From Neoarius graeffei (lineage: Eukaryota > Chordata > Actinopteri > Siluriformes > Ariidae), in contig NC_083578.1 of NCBI RefSeq assembly GCF_027579695.1, forward strand, positions 1,454,287-1,518,286: 64,000 nt of DNA, in the 5' to 3' direction. Position 1 is the first letter of the stretch; every line of letters begins with the position of its first letter. Made by a program: the position numbers and the translations under genes. Of this stretch, positions 34,801 to 45,929 are shown piece after piece. The notes beneath the pieces are model-generated. The model was not told where the DNA came from. It searched no databases and was given only the letters and a program-made list of their open reading frames with translations.

Positions 34801-36363
34801 GGCTCTCTGTCTGCTCCACCGCCGTCCATCCTTGCAACTAATATATAAAATATAATGTGGGAAAGGGGGATTGTGAATTGGGCAAATGCCCCCTAGACCG
34901 GCCAGGCATTTCAGAGTTTTTTTAAATGTCCCATTCTCATCCCTGCTTTTGACAGCGTTGGCAGATGTTGTCACTTTGATTTCCGCTGTACGTTTTACTT
35001 CCGTCCTACGATGTCTCGCACAGGTCTCAACAAATCTCGTTTACAGCCATTGCTTTGACATATGGACTGATCTATTACAGAGCAGATTTCACACACTCAG
35101 AACTTGCTATAGCAGCGACAAAATATCTGTCAGAAACGCATTCCTATATTTAATAAAATGAGAAATAGAATTTTGATCATAAAAAATTTGCCTTCAGTTC
35201 CCCTTTAATTCATTTCCTGACTGCAGGAGTGGAACCCAATGTGTTCTTCTGTTCTGCTGTTGCATGCTGAGATGCTTTTCTGCTCACCACGGTTGTAAAG
35301 AGTGATTATATGAGTTACTATATCCTTCCTGGCAAAAAAGCTCGACCCAATCTGTCCATTTCCCTCTGACCCTCTCTTATCAACAAGGCGTTTGTTTCCA
35401 CCCACAGAACTGTCGCTCACTCACTCAGTGTTTTTTGTTTTCCGCACCATTCTGTGTAAACTCTAGAGACTGTTGTGTGTGAAAACCCCAGGAGATCCGC
35501 AGCTTCTGAAATATTCAAACCAGTCCATCTGGATCAAGCCAACACCCAGACCACAGTGAGAGAAAGAAAGTCACACTGTAAGATCACAATGTTTCCCGTT
35601 CTGATGTTTGAACATTGTGAACATTAACTGAAGCTCCTGATTTGTATCTGCAGGCTGAGGTGCATCGTGCTGCTGCCGTGTGATTGGCTGATTAGAGAAC
35701 TGTATGAATGTTCAGGTGTTTCTTTTCACGTGGACAGTGAGTGAGTGTGTGTTACTGTGGCGTTGTGTACAGGTGGCGATGGTGGAGGTGCAGTTGGAGC
35801 GGGATTACCCTTACCCGCCCCTCCTCCTGATCGGGTTCAGTGCCTGCACCACCGTGTTGGTCGCGGTCCACCTCTTCGCTCTGATGATCAGCACCTGCAT
35901 CCTGCCCAACATTGAGGCCGTGAGTAACGTGCACAACCTGAACTCGGTGAAGGAGTCTCCTCACGAGCGCATGCACCGTCACGTGGAGCTCGCCTGGGCC
36001 TTCTCCACCGTCATCGGCACCTTCCTCTTCCTCGTTGAGGTTCTGCTGCTCTGCTGGGTCAAGTTCCTCCCACAGAAAACGCTACCCAAATCTACAGACG
36101 GCCCAACCCTCCCGTCGCCCACTAGCTCCACCGGGATCAGCCCCGGAGAGGCTGCTGCCTACGCCTCCACCTGCATCATCGTCCCCTGTGGCCTCGTCTT
36201 CATCCTCTTCGCAGTGCATTTTTACCGCTCGCTCGTTAGCCACAAAACCGACCGGCAGTTTCAGGAACTCGAGGAGCTTTCCAACATCACCAGGCTTCAG
36301 AATCAACTGGACCATCGAGTGGAGGCGCCCAACATCCAGAACGCTCCTGCACTCTTCCCCTGA
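22002..36363 (+). CDS. orai1: Calcium release-activated calcium channel protein 1 (Orai1)
   Basis: Two coding exons, 22002-22115 and 35773-36363, join in phase 0 between FAM and VAMVEV to give 234 residues. Orai1 is the hexameric plasma-membrane pore of store-operated calcium entry, opened by STIM1. The sequence shows the N-terminal STIM/gating helix [20 protein letters not shown], the selectivity-filter glutamate E43 (human E106), R28 (human R91), E127 (human E190) and H71 (human H134). Four membrane helices are visible, and the C-terminal STIM-binding coiled coil contains [19 protein letters not shown]. Orai1 rather than Orai2/3 follows from the [14 protein letters not shown] tail and the kdm2b neighbour. 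The N terminus lacks the long proline-rich extension of human ORAI1, and the loop between helices 3 and 4 has no N-glycosylation sequon. Confidence 0.96.
22192..23708. repeat. cataaacaccttcacc minisatellite with 710-bp higher-order duplication
   Basis: The units are built from cataaacaccttcaccttctt with shorter variants (caacaccttcatctt, caaacttcataaacaccatc). The block at 22229-22800 recurs almost exactly at 22939-23510, shifted by 710 bases. The array starts within about 80 bases of the orai1 exon 1 donor. Its minus-strand open frames are repeat shadows. Confidence 0.95.
23709..24803. other. orai1 intron, unique-looking DNA
   Basis: No exon or repeat family is recognised apart from a (CA)n tract at 24533-24552. 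Two short plus-strand open frames lack homology. Confidence 0.5.
24816..25190 (-). mobile_element. tRNA-derived SINE with 12-bp target duplication
   Basis: On the minus strand it starts with a tRNA-like head containing tggtgtagtggttagcg (A-box-like) and gggttcgagccc (B box), and ends in GAGAT repeats. The target duplication tatcctgtatca is at 24804-24815 and 25191-25202. It is the same family as the copies at 50767, 55214 and 57504. Confidence 0.92.
26572..26950 (-). pseudogene. THAP-domain remnant of a transposase
   Basis: The frame reads [18 protein letters not shown] and, further on, [13 protein letters not shown]. The Trp, the C..HF pair and the AVPTxF box are the second half of a C2CH THAP zinc finger. 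The first Cys pair is missing: an ATG-CCT-TCG-CGT-TGT start just upstream lies in another frame, so a deletion of a few dozen bases is likely. It is a broken transposon gene, not a host gene. Confidence 0.6.
27295..27368. repeat. Perfect 74-bp palindrome (two 37-bp arms, no spacer)
   Basis: Every base from 27295 to 27331 pairs with 27368 back to 27332; the centre is ggaaatttcc. I checked the pairing base by base. It would extrude as a hairpin with no loop spacer. Confidence 0.97.
27576..28487. other. orai1 intron DNA with microsatellites
   Basis: It contains a GC/GT tract (27623-27662) and a (CA)n tract of about 24 units (27793-27840). No gene is recognised. Confidence 0.55.
28488..30112. 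mobile_element. pogo/Tigger-like DNA transposon with TA target site
   Basis: The ends are cagtaaatcctctaata and tattagaggatttacgg, nearly perfect inverted repeats that begin CAG/CCG. Each is flanked by TA (28486-28487 and 30113-30114). A subterminal ctggcc...ggccgg repeat is shared by both ends. The interior carries a second, nested element (see 28676-29845). No pogo transposase frame is visible. Confidence 0.7.
28676..29845 (+). mobile_element. Nested hAT-type element fragment with transposase N-terminus
   Basis: Plus-strand frame 28985-29280 starts [20 protein letters not shown] and continues Ser/Thr-rich. A second frame (29299-29604) has [14 protein letters not shown]. Together they look like the N-terminal part of ZMYM1-like or hAT-type transposases, broken by a stop at 29279. 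Imperfect inverted ends (cgtacgcactaggcgtacc and gctagtgcgtacc) flank it. Pure T and G runs at 29784-29814 interrupt it. Family assignment is tentative. Confidence 0.4.
30115..32149. repeat. orai1 intron, dispersed repeat remnants
   Basis: The stretch 30840-31690 (tggcatcaagacatcagcagcgg...) reads like a diverged fish interspersed repeat, with no coding frame. Poly-C/T tracts lie at 30645-30661 and a (TG)n at 31803-31838. No exon was recognised. Confidence 0.45.
32614..35208. mobile_element. Terminal-inverted-repeat transposon (taaaggggaactgaag ends)
   Basis: The ends taaaggggaactgaag and cttcagttcccctttA are inverted copies. The 2.6-kb interior carries one conserved-looking exon (33432-33703, see separate entry) and otherwise AT-rich DNA. 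The target duplication is unclear. Confidence 0.7.
33432..33703 (+). CDS. Transposon-encoded BED/C2H2-like zinc-finger exon
   Basis: The frame begins [20 protein letters not shown] and continues with a tryptophan-containing stretch (NCFRWAWLD). It ends in VLCILC....[13 protein letters not shown], a C-x2-C...H-x4-H zinc-finger pattern like the BED-type fingers of transposases. It stops at a plausible donor gtacgt after the last His-Lys. It lies inside an inverted-repeat element, so it is probably the first exon of its transposase gene. No catalytic core was found. Whether it is expressed is unknown. Confidence 0.4.
35773..36363 (+). CDS. orai1: orai1 exon 2
   Basis: It follows acceptor tgtacag, encodes 196 residues from [16 protein letters not shown] to NAPALFP, and ends in TGA. 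The polypyrimidine tract upstream is poor and GT-rich. Confidence 0.95.
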   Translation: MAMVEVQLERDYPYPPLLLIGFSACTTVLVAVHLFALMISTCILPNIEAVSNVHNLNSVKESPHERMHRHVELAWAFSTVIGTFLFLVEVLLLCWVKFLPQKTLPKSTDGPTLPSPTSSTGISPGEAAAYASTCIIVPCGLVFILFAVHFYRSLVSHKTDRQFQELEELSNITRLQNQLDHRVEAPNIQNAPALFP

Positions 36364-39174
36364 ACACCCCCCACGGCTACGGGATCGCAGGTTAGCATAG
36401 CATAGCATAGCGCTAGCGTCGGCTCAGCAAACGCGATGTTAATGTTTTTATAAAAGCTGCCAAGTTTTACAGAGACTCGTTCTGCTAAGATTCAGCTCAC
36501 TTTCTTCTTCTTCCTTCTGAGATACTGCTGTTAAAGTTTTGGGTGTAGAAGTGGGCGGGGCTTTATATAAAGTAGGAGCTACGTTATAGAATAAACTGAG
36601 GTTAGATTTTTATGTCCTGGTGTAATAATATTATTACTGGCAACTATTTGTCGTTCCAGTATCCTAGTAACTGTTGCCATGGATGATGGAGAGCTAACTT
36701 TAGCTATCGATGCTAGCTAGCTTTATAATGTGCCAAATGAGCCACTAATTGTTAATGAGCTCGTTAATTTTACACTGGAAGAGAAGAATTTTATTCAGTT
36801 GCTAAACGGAGTCACCAGACATCCAGTTCACGTTTGCTTTTTTTTCTTGTGTGGCAGAACTGATGTTTCGAGACCTCATGCCATCCTGAGATGTGCTAAT
36901 CAGTTCTCGTCAAAATGATAATAATGCACACTAATCACGTTACCAAAAGCATTTTTAAAACCCATGCTAATTAATTATCCAAAAGGCTGTTACAGATTCA
37001 TGTTAATTAGTTGTTTAAATATTTTTCAAAATCATGTTAATTCGCTAATCAAACGTAAACACAGTTATGGGTTTTTATAAACATTGTACTTGCTTTTCTG
37101 TGCGCTTAGTTTTACTCTTTGCCAAAGTGATGCTGATAAGCTCAAGCAAATTTGCATTTAAAAAGTGGATTTTTAAAAGTAAAATAAATCTTTCAGAGCA
37201 GCGCCGTGAGCGTGTGCTGGGATTAAATTTATGCTAAATTCCTATAAATGATCGACCGTAAGAAGCCGCGCTAATGAAACGCCAAATCATGAGCTTTGAT
37301 AAACAAAGAAAGGTTTATTTTTTAAAAGACTCCTGGCTTTAACACGTGTGTGTTTATGTTGCAGTGTAAACACTGATACGAGTGTTTTAATGAAATGGTT
37401 TTAATTTAAATCAGTAGGGGGAGCGGGGAGACCCGGGACGAGTTTCAGTTTGTGTGAAATCCTTTCAGGTCGCGTCTCGTTCACACTGCATGAGAGAGTG
37501 TTTACTGTCCTTCTGAGAACAACATGAGTTCATCAGCTTCACATCTACTGGCCTTCAGGACTCACTGTTTCTCTCATTGTTTACAGGGAGACAAAAAAAC
37601 CCTCGCCAAATCCTACATGTTTAATTTTCATTTATTATTAAACGCTGTCCTGTATGGACCGTATGAACACGCAGTGCTGGTACAGCGACAGAAAACTGGC
37701 ACTTTACCCCAAACCTGACTCGACTAAACCGTTCCATTCTCAGGAAGGAATGAAATCAGATTAATCCTCATGCAGGGACACGCCCACATTTTTAACACAC
37801 ATTATTAAACAGTGTTATATTTGTAAATCACAAGAACAAACCTGTAACATGATGAACTGTCCCAACTCTCCCCATCTGGACTTTCTGAAAGAAAAACCCT
37901 TACCTGTTTCCCCCAGAATGTAAGTGTAATAAATAATCCTATATCTGGTAACTCCAGGCTACAGACTTTAATTCCGAACGAATCCCCGATTCTCCAGCGT
38001 CCATTACACCAGAGAATGGAGGAGGAGGAGGAGAAAATACTTTGAAGTGTCGGTTGATGAAATATGGAACTGCACAAACCGAACTGCAGAGTCCAGCTTC
38101 GGCTCCAAAGGAAGGAGGTCACGCTCAGGGGGACATCGAACTTCTGATTCATCTAAAACCTGATTGGGTGAAATTAATTCATGGATTTATGGGAATACAA
38201 ACGGTCCCAGGTCTCCCCTGTCCTCCTCAATATATTCATGTGTTGATGATGAAAGAATTTAAACTTTTATAATAATTTGTTCTGGTTGTATTTGGGAGAA
38301 ACTTCTCCTCGTGGTGTTTAATGATCTGTAATGTTGTGTTTTGAAGCCCATTTGAGACGCATCAAAGCCACGTGATGACTGATGTACAAGTTTAATAAAA
38401 ATATATGAAGGTGGGCGGGGCTAACATTGGGGGGAAAGTGGGGTAAAAAAAAAGTTTGAGAACTGACGTGTTTTTTTTTTTTTTTAACTCCAGTTTTTAC
38501 CCGAATTTTTAAATCCCACTTTAATATATTATTCATGTAATTAAAATAAATTTCTGCATGTTTTATATAAATGTGTTTATAAACTGTGATGAACAAATGA
38601 TATTACATTTAAAACGTTAAAAAAACAAAAAAAGAGAAAATTTTACCAATCGGGAGTTTATAAAGCGCAGTGTTTTATACCTCCTGTACACTCTCTTATT
38701 AAAGGTGTACAGTATAATAATAATAATAATAATTATTATTATTATTATTAAAAATAAACTGTGCCTCTGAAAGCCCTGTGTTTCAGTGCTGCCTTAGTGC
38801 CCTTATTGAAGTGCCCTTGTTTTAGTGCCCTTGTATATTTAGGGTTTGTTTTATTCCTTTATTTGCTTCTTATTAAATCAGACTCGACTCACTGTCGCTG
38901 CGTTAGTGTCGTTATACCGCTGTTAGTCATGAAGTCAGATTTTTTTGGTTTATTTTTGATTTCATAAGTAGCTTTAAAAAATGTGTATTATTATTATTAT
39001 TATTATTATTATTTTATTTTATTTTTTTGTAACTCATGCTAACCAGCTAGCAGGATAAAGTCAGCGAGCACTGTCAACTCTGTTTATTTATTTGGATTTA
39101 AAATCCATCAGAAAATACAGAGTGTATTCATACAGTGTGTTTAAAGTCCATCACTACATCATCACAAAATATAA

Positions 39175-39231
<57 letters not shown>

Positions 39232-40033
39232 ATCAGTCAATATTCTGGTAGCGTAGCTCGCTCACGCGCTCGGCCTTCACAGATGAAGTGTTTCTCTGAT
39301 TTTAAACCCGGTTTAAACAAACCCCACGTTATACTTTAGAGAGCCGACGTGTTTTATTCACTCGGACTCATCACTTTATAAACACAGGAACCCCAGGTTT
39401 ACGCTCTTCACGACTTTATTAACTGAGTAGATTTACCACAGATTCTACTGACTGCTTTGTTAAACATAATTTTCTTCAACAAAAATCCAAAAAGTTTGTA
39501 ATTTACAGCTGGTATAATTTTTTGAAAGATTCTTTTAAAGTCTGTATTTGAATGTAAAAAAGTCTTTATGGAAATGAACAATGATAAAACTCTGAAGTGC
39601 AGATAAAGTTGGTGATAATGTTGAGTCGGGGCTTTTCACGCCTTTCAGATTTCATTTTAATGTTTAAATGTTTCTATATTACAATATTATATACAGTGTG
39701 ATGTGTATAGTTAATTAAATGTTTATTATAATGATCTCTCCAGAGTCTCTGTAATGAAGAACTGAAACTTTACACACAAATATTTCATTCATGGTTTCTT
39801 TTTTTTTGGCAAAAAAAGTTTTACATGTTAATTTGTATGAGCAGGAAAAAGTAAGTGTGCAACAAGTTGAATGTGTGTAAAATAAAATTGTGTTGAAATT
39901 GTGGTCTCTGATTGGCTGATACAGAAATTGTCCACCAGGGGGCGTCCTGACCTGATTTACACTGAAGGTTTTTCCATAAACCATGTTAGTCTATTAATGA
40001 ATAATCTGAGGTAAAGTGTATTTCTTCTAAAAA

Positions 40034-40095
<62 letters not shown>

Positions 40096-40461
40096 TTCTA
40101 TACAAGATTTACTCATTAAATCAGATTTATTTTTCCTTCTTACACTTAATAAATAAACAAAAAATCAATCACTACGCTGCTCACAGCGTGTTGCGTTCTT
40201 CTGGAAGGTCATAACCAGCGTAAACCCTGTAAGACGGCGATCATCAGACATGGCAAAGTTCTGCTGCTTTACGAGGTGATAAACTGTCCTGCATGCATCT
40301 CGTGAACGTCCTTTATACAAGAGCGAGCCTGAAGTGTAGAACTGAAACTGGATTAAACTGGAACGCTCGTCCTTGGAAGGATAATCTCTTGGTGCCATGA
40401 CTGACAGGAGCCCCGCCTCTGCTCGTGTCTTCTGTTTATCTTTAGCCTCTGATGAGTGTGT
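36364..40461 (+). other. orai1 3' UTR and downstream intergenic DNA
   Basis: The 3' UTR must start at 36364; possible AATAAA signals occur at about 36591 and 37184, but which is used cannot be told. The rest is AT-rich with a gctagcat-like cluster (36397-36415), ATT repeats (38715-38755, 38987-39018) and (AT)n tracts at 39178-39228 and 40042-40092. No gene is recognised. Confidence 0.5.
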
Positions 40462-41022
40462 TAGACTGGTACCAAAATCCAGAATTGTGACACCCAAAGG
40501 CATTTTTGAGACAAAGTCAGCAAACAGTCTTTATTTTGTCAATTTGGGTGTGCCGAATTCAAATCTGCAATATGCCGAGCTCTGTCTGACCTCTGTTGAC
40601 CTCTAGAGGTCATTGAACTTTGGGCCTGTAAACGCCTCAGCTGAACCCAGTTTCTCAGCTTTCTAAGGAATGAAATGTACTAAAATGATTAATGAAGTTA
40701 GCAAATGGCCTTGTTTGTTAAATGTTTGGGTGCTGAATTCATTTTTCATTTGTAAAACGACATATGACCTCTGATAACCTCAAGGTCATTAAAACCCTTT
40801 GGTGACTGACCCCTTGAAAATGGTTCCTCCAGGAACTATGACTTTTCAGTTGTCAAGACAACAGAAGAACTAAAATACAAAAACAGAAAGATACGTCACA
40901 ATGCTCTTGTGCACAAAACAAAATGCTCTTGTATTTTAGTTTTTCCGTTGTCTTGACGACTGAAACGTCATCGTTCCTGGAGGAACCATGTTCAAGGGGT
41001 CAGTCACCAAAGGGTTAAACTT

Positions 41023-42095
41023 GGCCTATAGAGATCTTGCAGTCACGTGACCGGAAAGTACACAACCGCCATCGCGTCGGTCAAAAACCCCGCTGAATAC
41101 TGCTGCACTCGTGTACAGAATGGATCAATTTCAACCGACGGACTACACGGCTCATTTTTCTAATGAACAGATAACTAGATATATGTCTAAAATAAACGAT
41201 CTACAGATTTGTGACCCTTATGGCTTACTGGACGGAGTTTTCACGACCGGATTTTGAACTGCCAGCGGAATACCCGGACGTGTATGATTACCTCATTAAC
41301 TTTCCCTCGCTGTTCAGTGGTGAAGCACTGCGTGCTTATAAATCTCTGGACAGTTTTCTTTACAGAAATTCAGGATTTGTCAGCGATTCAGATGTGGCAT
41401 CTTGTAAGCAAGAAAATGATCCTCACTGGATGGGTAAGTCACTTAAGTATTGAGTATAGCACTGACCAGCCGATTATAGAATAAGGTAATTCCAAATCGT
41501 CCGTGTTGTTTACATGGATCTGGCGTTGGAGAGGTAGAGGCTTGGCAGTGGAGATTTGAGTAGCTGTTTTCTGAGCTTAGTCAACAGGCCGGCTCTGCCT
41601 GTAGCCTCGCTTTTGCTTCGGCTCCCGGCGCCGCCTCCTTCCCTTTGCTTCCGATAACAATCCACGGAGACCCCGCTGGTCTCGCAATCTGGTCTCGTCC
41701 GAAATGTTTTTTTTTTTTTTTCTCGTCCGGAATGTTTTTTTTTTCTCATCCGGAATGTTGTGCATGCGATGGAAATCGCTACAAACCGTCATTTTCTGCT
41801 GGAAACCAATGTCCAGTAAGTCCATACGGTTGTAGTGGATATTGAAGTCCAGTACAGACGAACAACACGCAAAAATACACACAAAAAACATAAAAACCGT
41901 GCACAGGTAGGGAGAGCTTGTTGCTGAAGCCGTTGTAGTAGAATTGTATATAGTAGGGTTTTCCAGAAGAAAAGGTAGAAGTAAAAGCAGAAGTAGAACC
42001 AGAAGTAGAAGGCGGAATATGGCGTTTGACCGACAAGATGGCGTCTGTCACAATCTGGATCGGCTGTGACGTCACATGCAAGATCTCTATAGGCC
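41023..42095. mobile_element. Short transposon nested in the fold-back element
   Basis: It has perfect 18-bp inverted ends, ggcctatagagatcttgc and gcaagatctctataggcc. Poly-T runs lie at 41706-41745. It carries a transposon gene fragment at 41120-41430. Confidence 0.8.
41120..41430 (+). pseudogene. Transposon gene fragment, YqaJ-type protein N-terminal region
   Basis: A frame from ATG at 41120 (MDQFQPTDYTAHFSNEQITR) runs to a TGA. A second frame takes over near 41211 with SRPDFELPAEYPDVYDYL and ALRAYKSLDSFLYRNSGFVS. It ends at a donor-like gtaagt near 41433. The YKSL-aromatic-GFV pattern resembles the N-terminal part of YqaJ-nuclease-bearing transposon proteins common in fish, as I recall them. 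A frameshift near 41210 breaks it. Confidence 0.4.
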
Positions 42096-42916
42096 TATGC
42101 ATTTAACGGCATTTTTAAACTGACTTTACTCCCCCAAAAAGAATATGAACAGACAAAAAACAAATAGAAAGGAACAAATACAACATTAAATGCCAGTCCA
42201 TGTACATGTGACTTACTTTTCACAATGAGAATGCCTCGGCGATCACCTTACATAACTAACACAAAAAACAAACAACAAAGAAAAAAACTCTCATATATCC
42301 TAACCCTGATGAACCTGTATACCCTGTACGCCCCCACATTTTGTATGCTGCTGAATCTGTCCTTTTTTCAGTAGCTTTGTATAAACAATAACCGCTAAAT
42401 GTAATGCAATGTTATGTAAGGTGATTGCCGAGGCATTCTCATTGTGAAAAGTAAGTCACATGTACATGGACTGGCATTTAATGTTGTATTTGTTCCTTTC
42501 TATTTGTTTTTTGTCTGTTCATATTCTTTTTGGGGGAGTAAAGTCAGTTTAAAAACGCCGTTAAATGCATAGGCCTATAGGCCAAGTTTAATGACCTTGA
42601 GGTTATCAGAGGTCATATGTCGTTTTATAAATGAAAAATGAATTCAGCACCCAAACATTTAACAAACAAGGCCATTTGCTAACTTCATTAATCATTTTAG
42701 TACATTTCATTCCTTAGAAAGCTGAGAAACTGGGTTCAGCTGAGACGTTTACAGGCCCAAAGTTCAATGACCTCTAGAGGTCAGATAGAGCTCGGCATAT
42801 CGCAGATTTGAATTTGGCACACCGAAATTAACAAAGTAAGACTGTTTGCCGACTTTGTCTCAAAAATGCCTTTAACTCCTTAAATAAGCACTTTTTTGAA
42901 TTTTGGTACCAGTCTA

Positions 42917-45178
42917 TGCTCCCCTCTCAGGGTTTGCTGGGTCACAGCCCCACAGACCGCCCCGGGACCGAAAGTAAGCTTCACAGGGTCACCTTGCATG
43001 AGCCAACCATGATGGGTGTCAACTCAAGAGCTCATCAGCAGTGAGACCCGTCATCATGGCCCTAGTGTCTTATCACCAGGAGAGAGAGAGAGAAAGAGAG
43101 ATTACACGGTCAGGAAAAGGACTCACCTGTACCTTGGAGCTGGGGTGGTACCCTCATGAGTACACCTGTACTTTCAATATGCATATTTCACCTGGTCATG
43201 TGTATACACTGTACCTTTAAAAATTGTTTAAGTTATATAAATGGGCCTTAATTAGTTTTTAGAGTAAACCTTTCTACATAAAAGATGTATACTAAAGGTA
43301 GAAAACTATGAAATGCATGAAGGTACCACCCCTGTGACAACAAAAGCTACAGTTTAGTGCCCTTTTCCTCAGAGTGTCTCATGGAGGGGTGGACGGGAGG
43401 GATCATTCCCTCAGCTGTGTATCAGGTAACTGCTGCGAAGCTAACTGACAGCCAGCTGAAGCTAACACAAAGCTAGCGTGAAATATGCACAGATAGCTCT
43501 GAAAACACTTGAAGTGTAAATGATGCAGGTAGAAGGAAGGAACTGGAGGTCATTATTAATGGAGGATTTTTTTAGTGCATTAAAAAGCCTCGCCATGTGT
43601 AAACGAGCACAAAAGGGTATCCAGCTGTTGAAATACTGCCCCCTGGTGGTTTGGAGGAGTGAAATAGAAACAACACTAATGTGAATACAGCAGTAAGTAT
43701 TGAGCTTTCACCATGTGAGGGTTTGTTTTTCCCTCCAGGACATGCTGTAATGATAGTCTTTCATTCCCACTCTGTTTTACACTTCAGAAATTAACAGAAA
43801 TTCAAACCAGGGACTGATCATGTATTTAACTTTAATAAGTGTTTTCAGACATCAGCATCACTGTGGGGGGAAAATATTAAACCACAAATCAGATAAAATT
43901 CAAATTTAAATCTGAAATCTGGATCAGACCTGCTCATGAGGGATTCACTGACTGGATCTATCACACTTAAAGAACAGTTCATCAAGTCCAAACACGTTCA
44001 CCTGAAGCATCTGTGTTCTAAAATCCTCCTCATTTCATTTCATTTAATTTCATTTCATTTCATTTCATTTCATTTCATACGTTTCCTTTACAATGAAGAT
44101 GAATGATTCCTTCAAGAAGAGAGAAAGCATTTCCAATAAAATCAACACAGAGACAACGAGTGCCCTGTTTCTGCTCTGTTACAAACAAAACTAGACTGCA
44201 TTTCCACAGAGAAAATACAAAGTGTGCTTGCTGAGCTGCAGCAGAACAGCTATCATGCTAACATGCTAAGGCTAACATGCAAACAGCTAGCATGCTAGCA
44301 CAATAACAGATAACATACTAACATTGAGCATGCTAACATGTTAACAGCTAACATGCTAAATACTAACTAATAACATGCTAACAGCTAACATGTTAATATC
44401 AATACAAACATGTTAACATGCTAATGTTAACATGCTAAAAAGCTCATGCTAATGCTCACATGATAACATGTTAATGCTAACATGCTAATGCTAACATATT
44501 AATGTTAACATGTTAACTGTTAGCATGCTAACATGCTAATGCTATCATGTTAACAGCCTGAATGCTAACAAGCTAATGCTAACATGCTAAGACTAACATA
44601 CTAACAGCTAACATGCACACATGCTAATGCTAGCATGCTAACAAGCTAATGCTAACAACTAATAAAGTGTTACTGAGCAAAACTCCATTAATTTGAATGG
44701 GGCCAAAAATCAATGGAAGCCTATGGAGGTAAAAAGGGATGTGTGAAAACCAAGGAAAAGACGAGTGCAGATCTTAGATGAGGGGATGGATCTGTGCGGG
44801 GACTTGGCCTGAGGCATCAAGTGAAGTTTCTTGAAGTTTGGTCACTAGGTTCAAAAAACTGACGGAGAGTGAAAGTTTTTCTCACAAAACTCCATTCATT
44901 TTCAATGGGGCCAAAAATCAATGGAAGCCTATGGAGGAAAAAGGGATGAGAGAAAGGAAAAAACAAGGACAGGTCAGAACTGAATGCGTATGTGTGTCGG
45001 GGGAGTTGGCCTGAAGTATCACATGAGGTTTGGTGCATCTGCGATGGAGTATGTCCAAGCAGGATGATTCGATTCGTGAGCCCTATTCATTCTCTATGGG
45101 GAAAAAAAATGACAGAAAAATGACAAGAGTGACAGAATGGGTGTGTCAATGCAAAAGCTGTATACAAACACACTATAC
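42917..45178. repeat. Intergenic DNA with gctaacatg and cctatggag repeats
   Basis: A degenerate tandem repeat of gctaacatgctaat type fills 44225-44660. Three diverged copies of a motif around ggggccaaaaatcaatggaa follow (44690-45110). A (catttcattt)n tract lies at 44035-44080. No gene is recognised. Confidence 0.6.
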
Positions 45179-45181
45179 TGA

Positions 45182-45220
<39 letters not shown>

Positions 45221-45395
45221 CACAACTTTATTCATCACACACTTGTGAAATTTCCTCTCTGCATTTAACCCATATGAAGCAGTGAACACACACGCACCCC
45301 CAGAGCAGTGGGCAGCCATGCTAACAGCACCCAGGGAGCAGTCGGGAGTTCGGTGTCTCACTCAAGGGCACTTCAGCCCAAGGCCATCCCATCTC
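45179..45395 (-). mobile_element. Dispersed SINE-like repeat with (GAAA)n end
   Basis: (gaaa)n at 45179-45221 is followed by caacTTTATTcatcacacac. It ends with a widely repeated fish sequence of the type gagcagtgggcagccatgct...actcaagggcacttcagccc. Related sequence occurs on the opposite strand inside the repeat at 16390-16600. Confidence 0.6.
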
Positions 45396-45583
45396 TCCAA
45401 ATTGAATATCGCGAGGTGAAACCGTATCTGTATGACCCTATGGCCGTTGCGAAGCAATCGGTGAATGTGGCTCACTGGTTTGACCGTGTGGCCCCGGAAT
45501 CGGACATCGACTCAGCCGATTCTGATTGCGGTGACCCAGGACCTCAACAAGATTCGCGCCCAAACGATTTATCCTGGTAGTTA
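45396..45583 (+). pseudogene. Transposon-associated gene fragment (P2X7-like C-terminal type)
   Basis: The frame reads QIEYREVKPYLYDPMAVAKQ and continues to DSDCGDPGPQQDSRPNDLSW before a stop. A 'xxYLYEP/D' start followed by an acidic stretch is typical of the cysteine-rich transposon proteins often misnamed P2X7-like in fish genomes, from recall. There is no start codon, and only one exon-sized block is present. Confidence 0.3.
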
Positions 45584-45929
45584 TGATAAATTCTTACTTT
45601 TGTCGTAATACTAAATAAGAGCCCTTTTGAAGAATAATTAAACCACCCTCCCTAGTGGATATAGGGAACGATTACTGGACAGTGCGCCGGTAGGCCACAT
45701 TAACCTGCCATCCGCGGCATTATACTATTTATAGCCGACTCTAAGCGAGGAAATATCCCTTTGTCTCATTTCCTCAATGATTGTACAGGATCCCTCAGGA
45801 TTCTTGACTTGTCAATTGCAAGCAAAAGTAAAAATGTTTCCCTCCAATCTTCTCCTTTTTGCTTGAGCGTTGCTGCTCCGTTTCTTCTTTGACTGCTTGA
45901 TTTTGTTTCACGCGCACAATCCACTCTCT

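Larger units (their letters stand above)
32150..35725. mobile_element. Fold-back element split by a second transposon
   Basis: The left arm (32155-32465) and right arm (35225-35725) are inverted copies. They share, for example, gaacacc...gttctctaatca at the outer ends and actcatataatcactcttta with gcagaaaagcatctcagcat further in. The middle is occupied by another terminal-inverted-repeat element. The right arm stops about 47 bases from orai1 exon 2. Confidence 0.75.
22116..35772 (+). other. orai1 intron 1 (13.7 kb), repeat-filled
   Basis: A single intron separates the two coding exons. It contains a minisatellite, a SINE, a THAP-type transposon, a pogo-like element and a fold-back element, listed separately. 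Mammalian ORAI1 also has an intron at this place. Confidence 0.9.
40462..42916. mobile_element. Fold-back element with about 330-bp inverted arms
   Basis: The arms at about 40462-40795 and 42588-42916 are inverted copies, starting tagactggtaccaaaat and ending attttggtaccagtcta. Two further hairpins lie inside, at about 40793-41020 and 42088-42578, the latter with arms of about 165 bp. A separate transposon occupies the centre (41023-42095). Confidence 0.85.

Noticed and set aside
35704-35772. orai1 start at 35704 ([10 protein letters not shown]...)
   Set aside because: It reads intron sequence before a good acceptor; exon 1 at 22002 supplies the conserved N-terminal helix.
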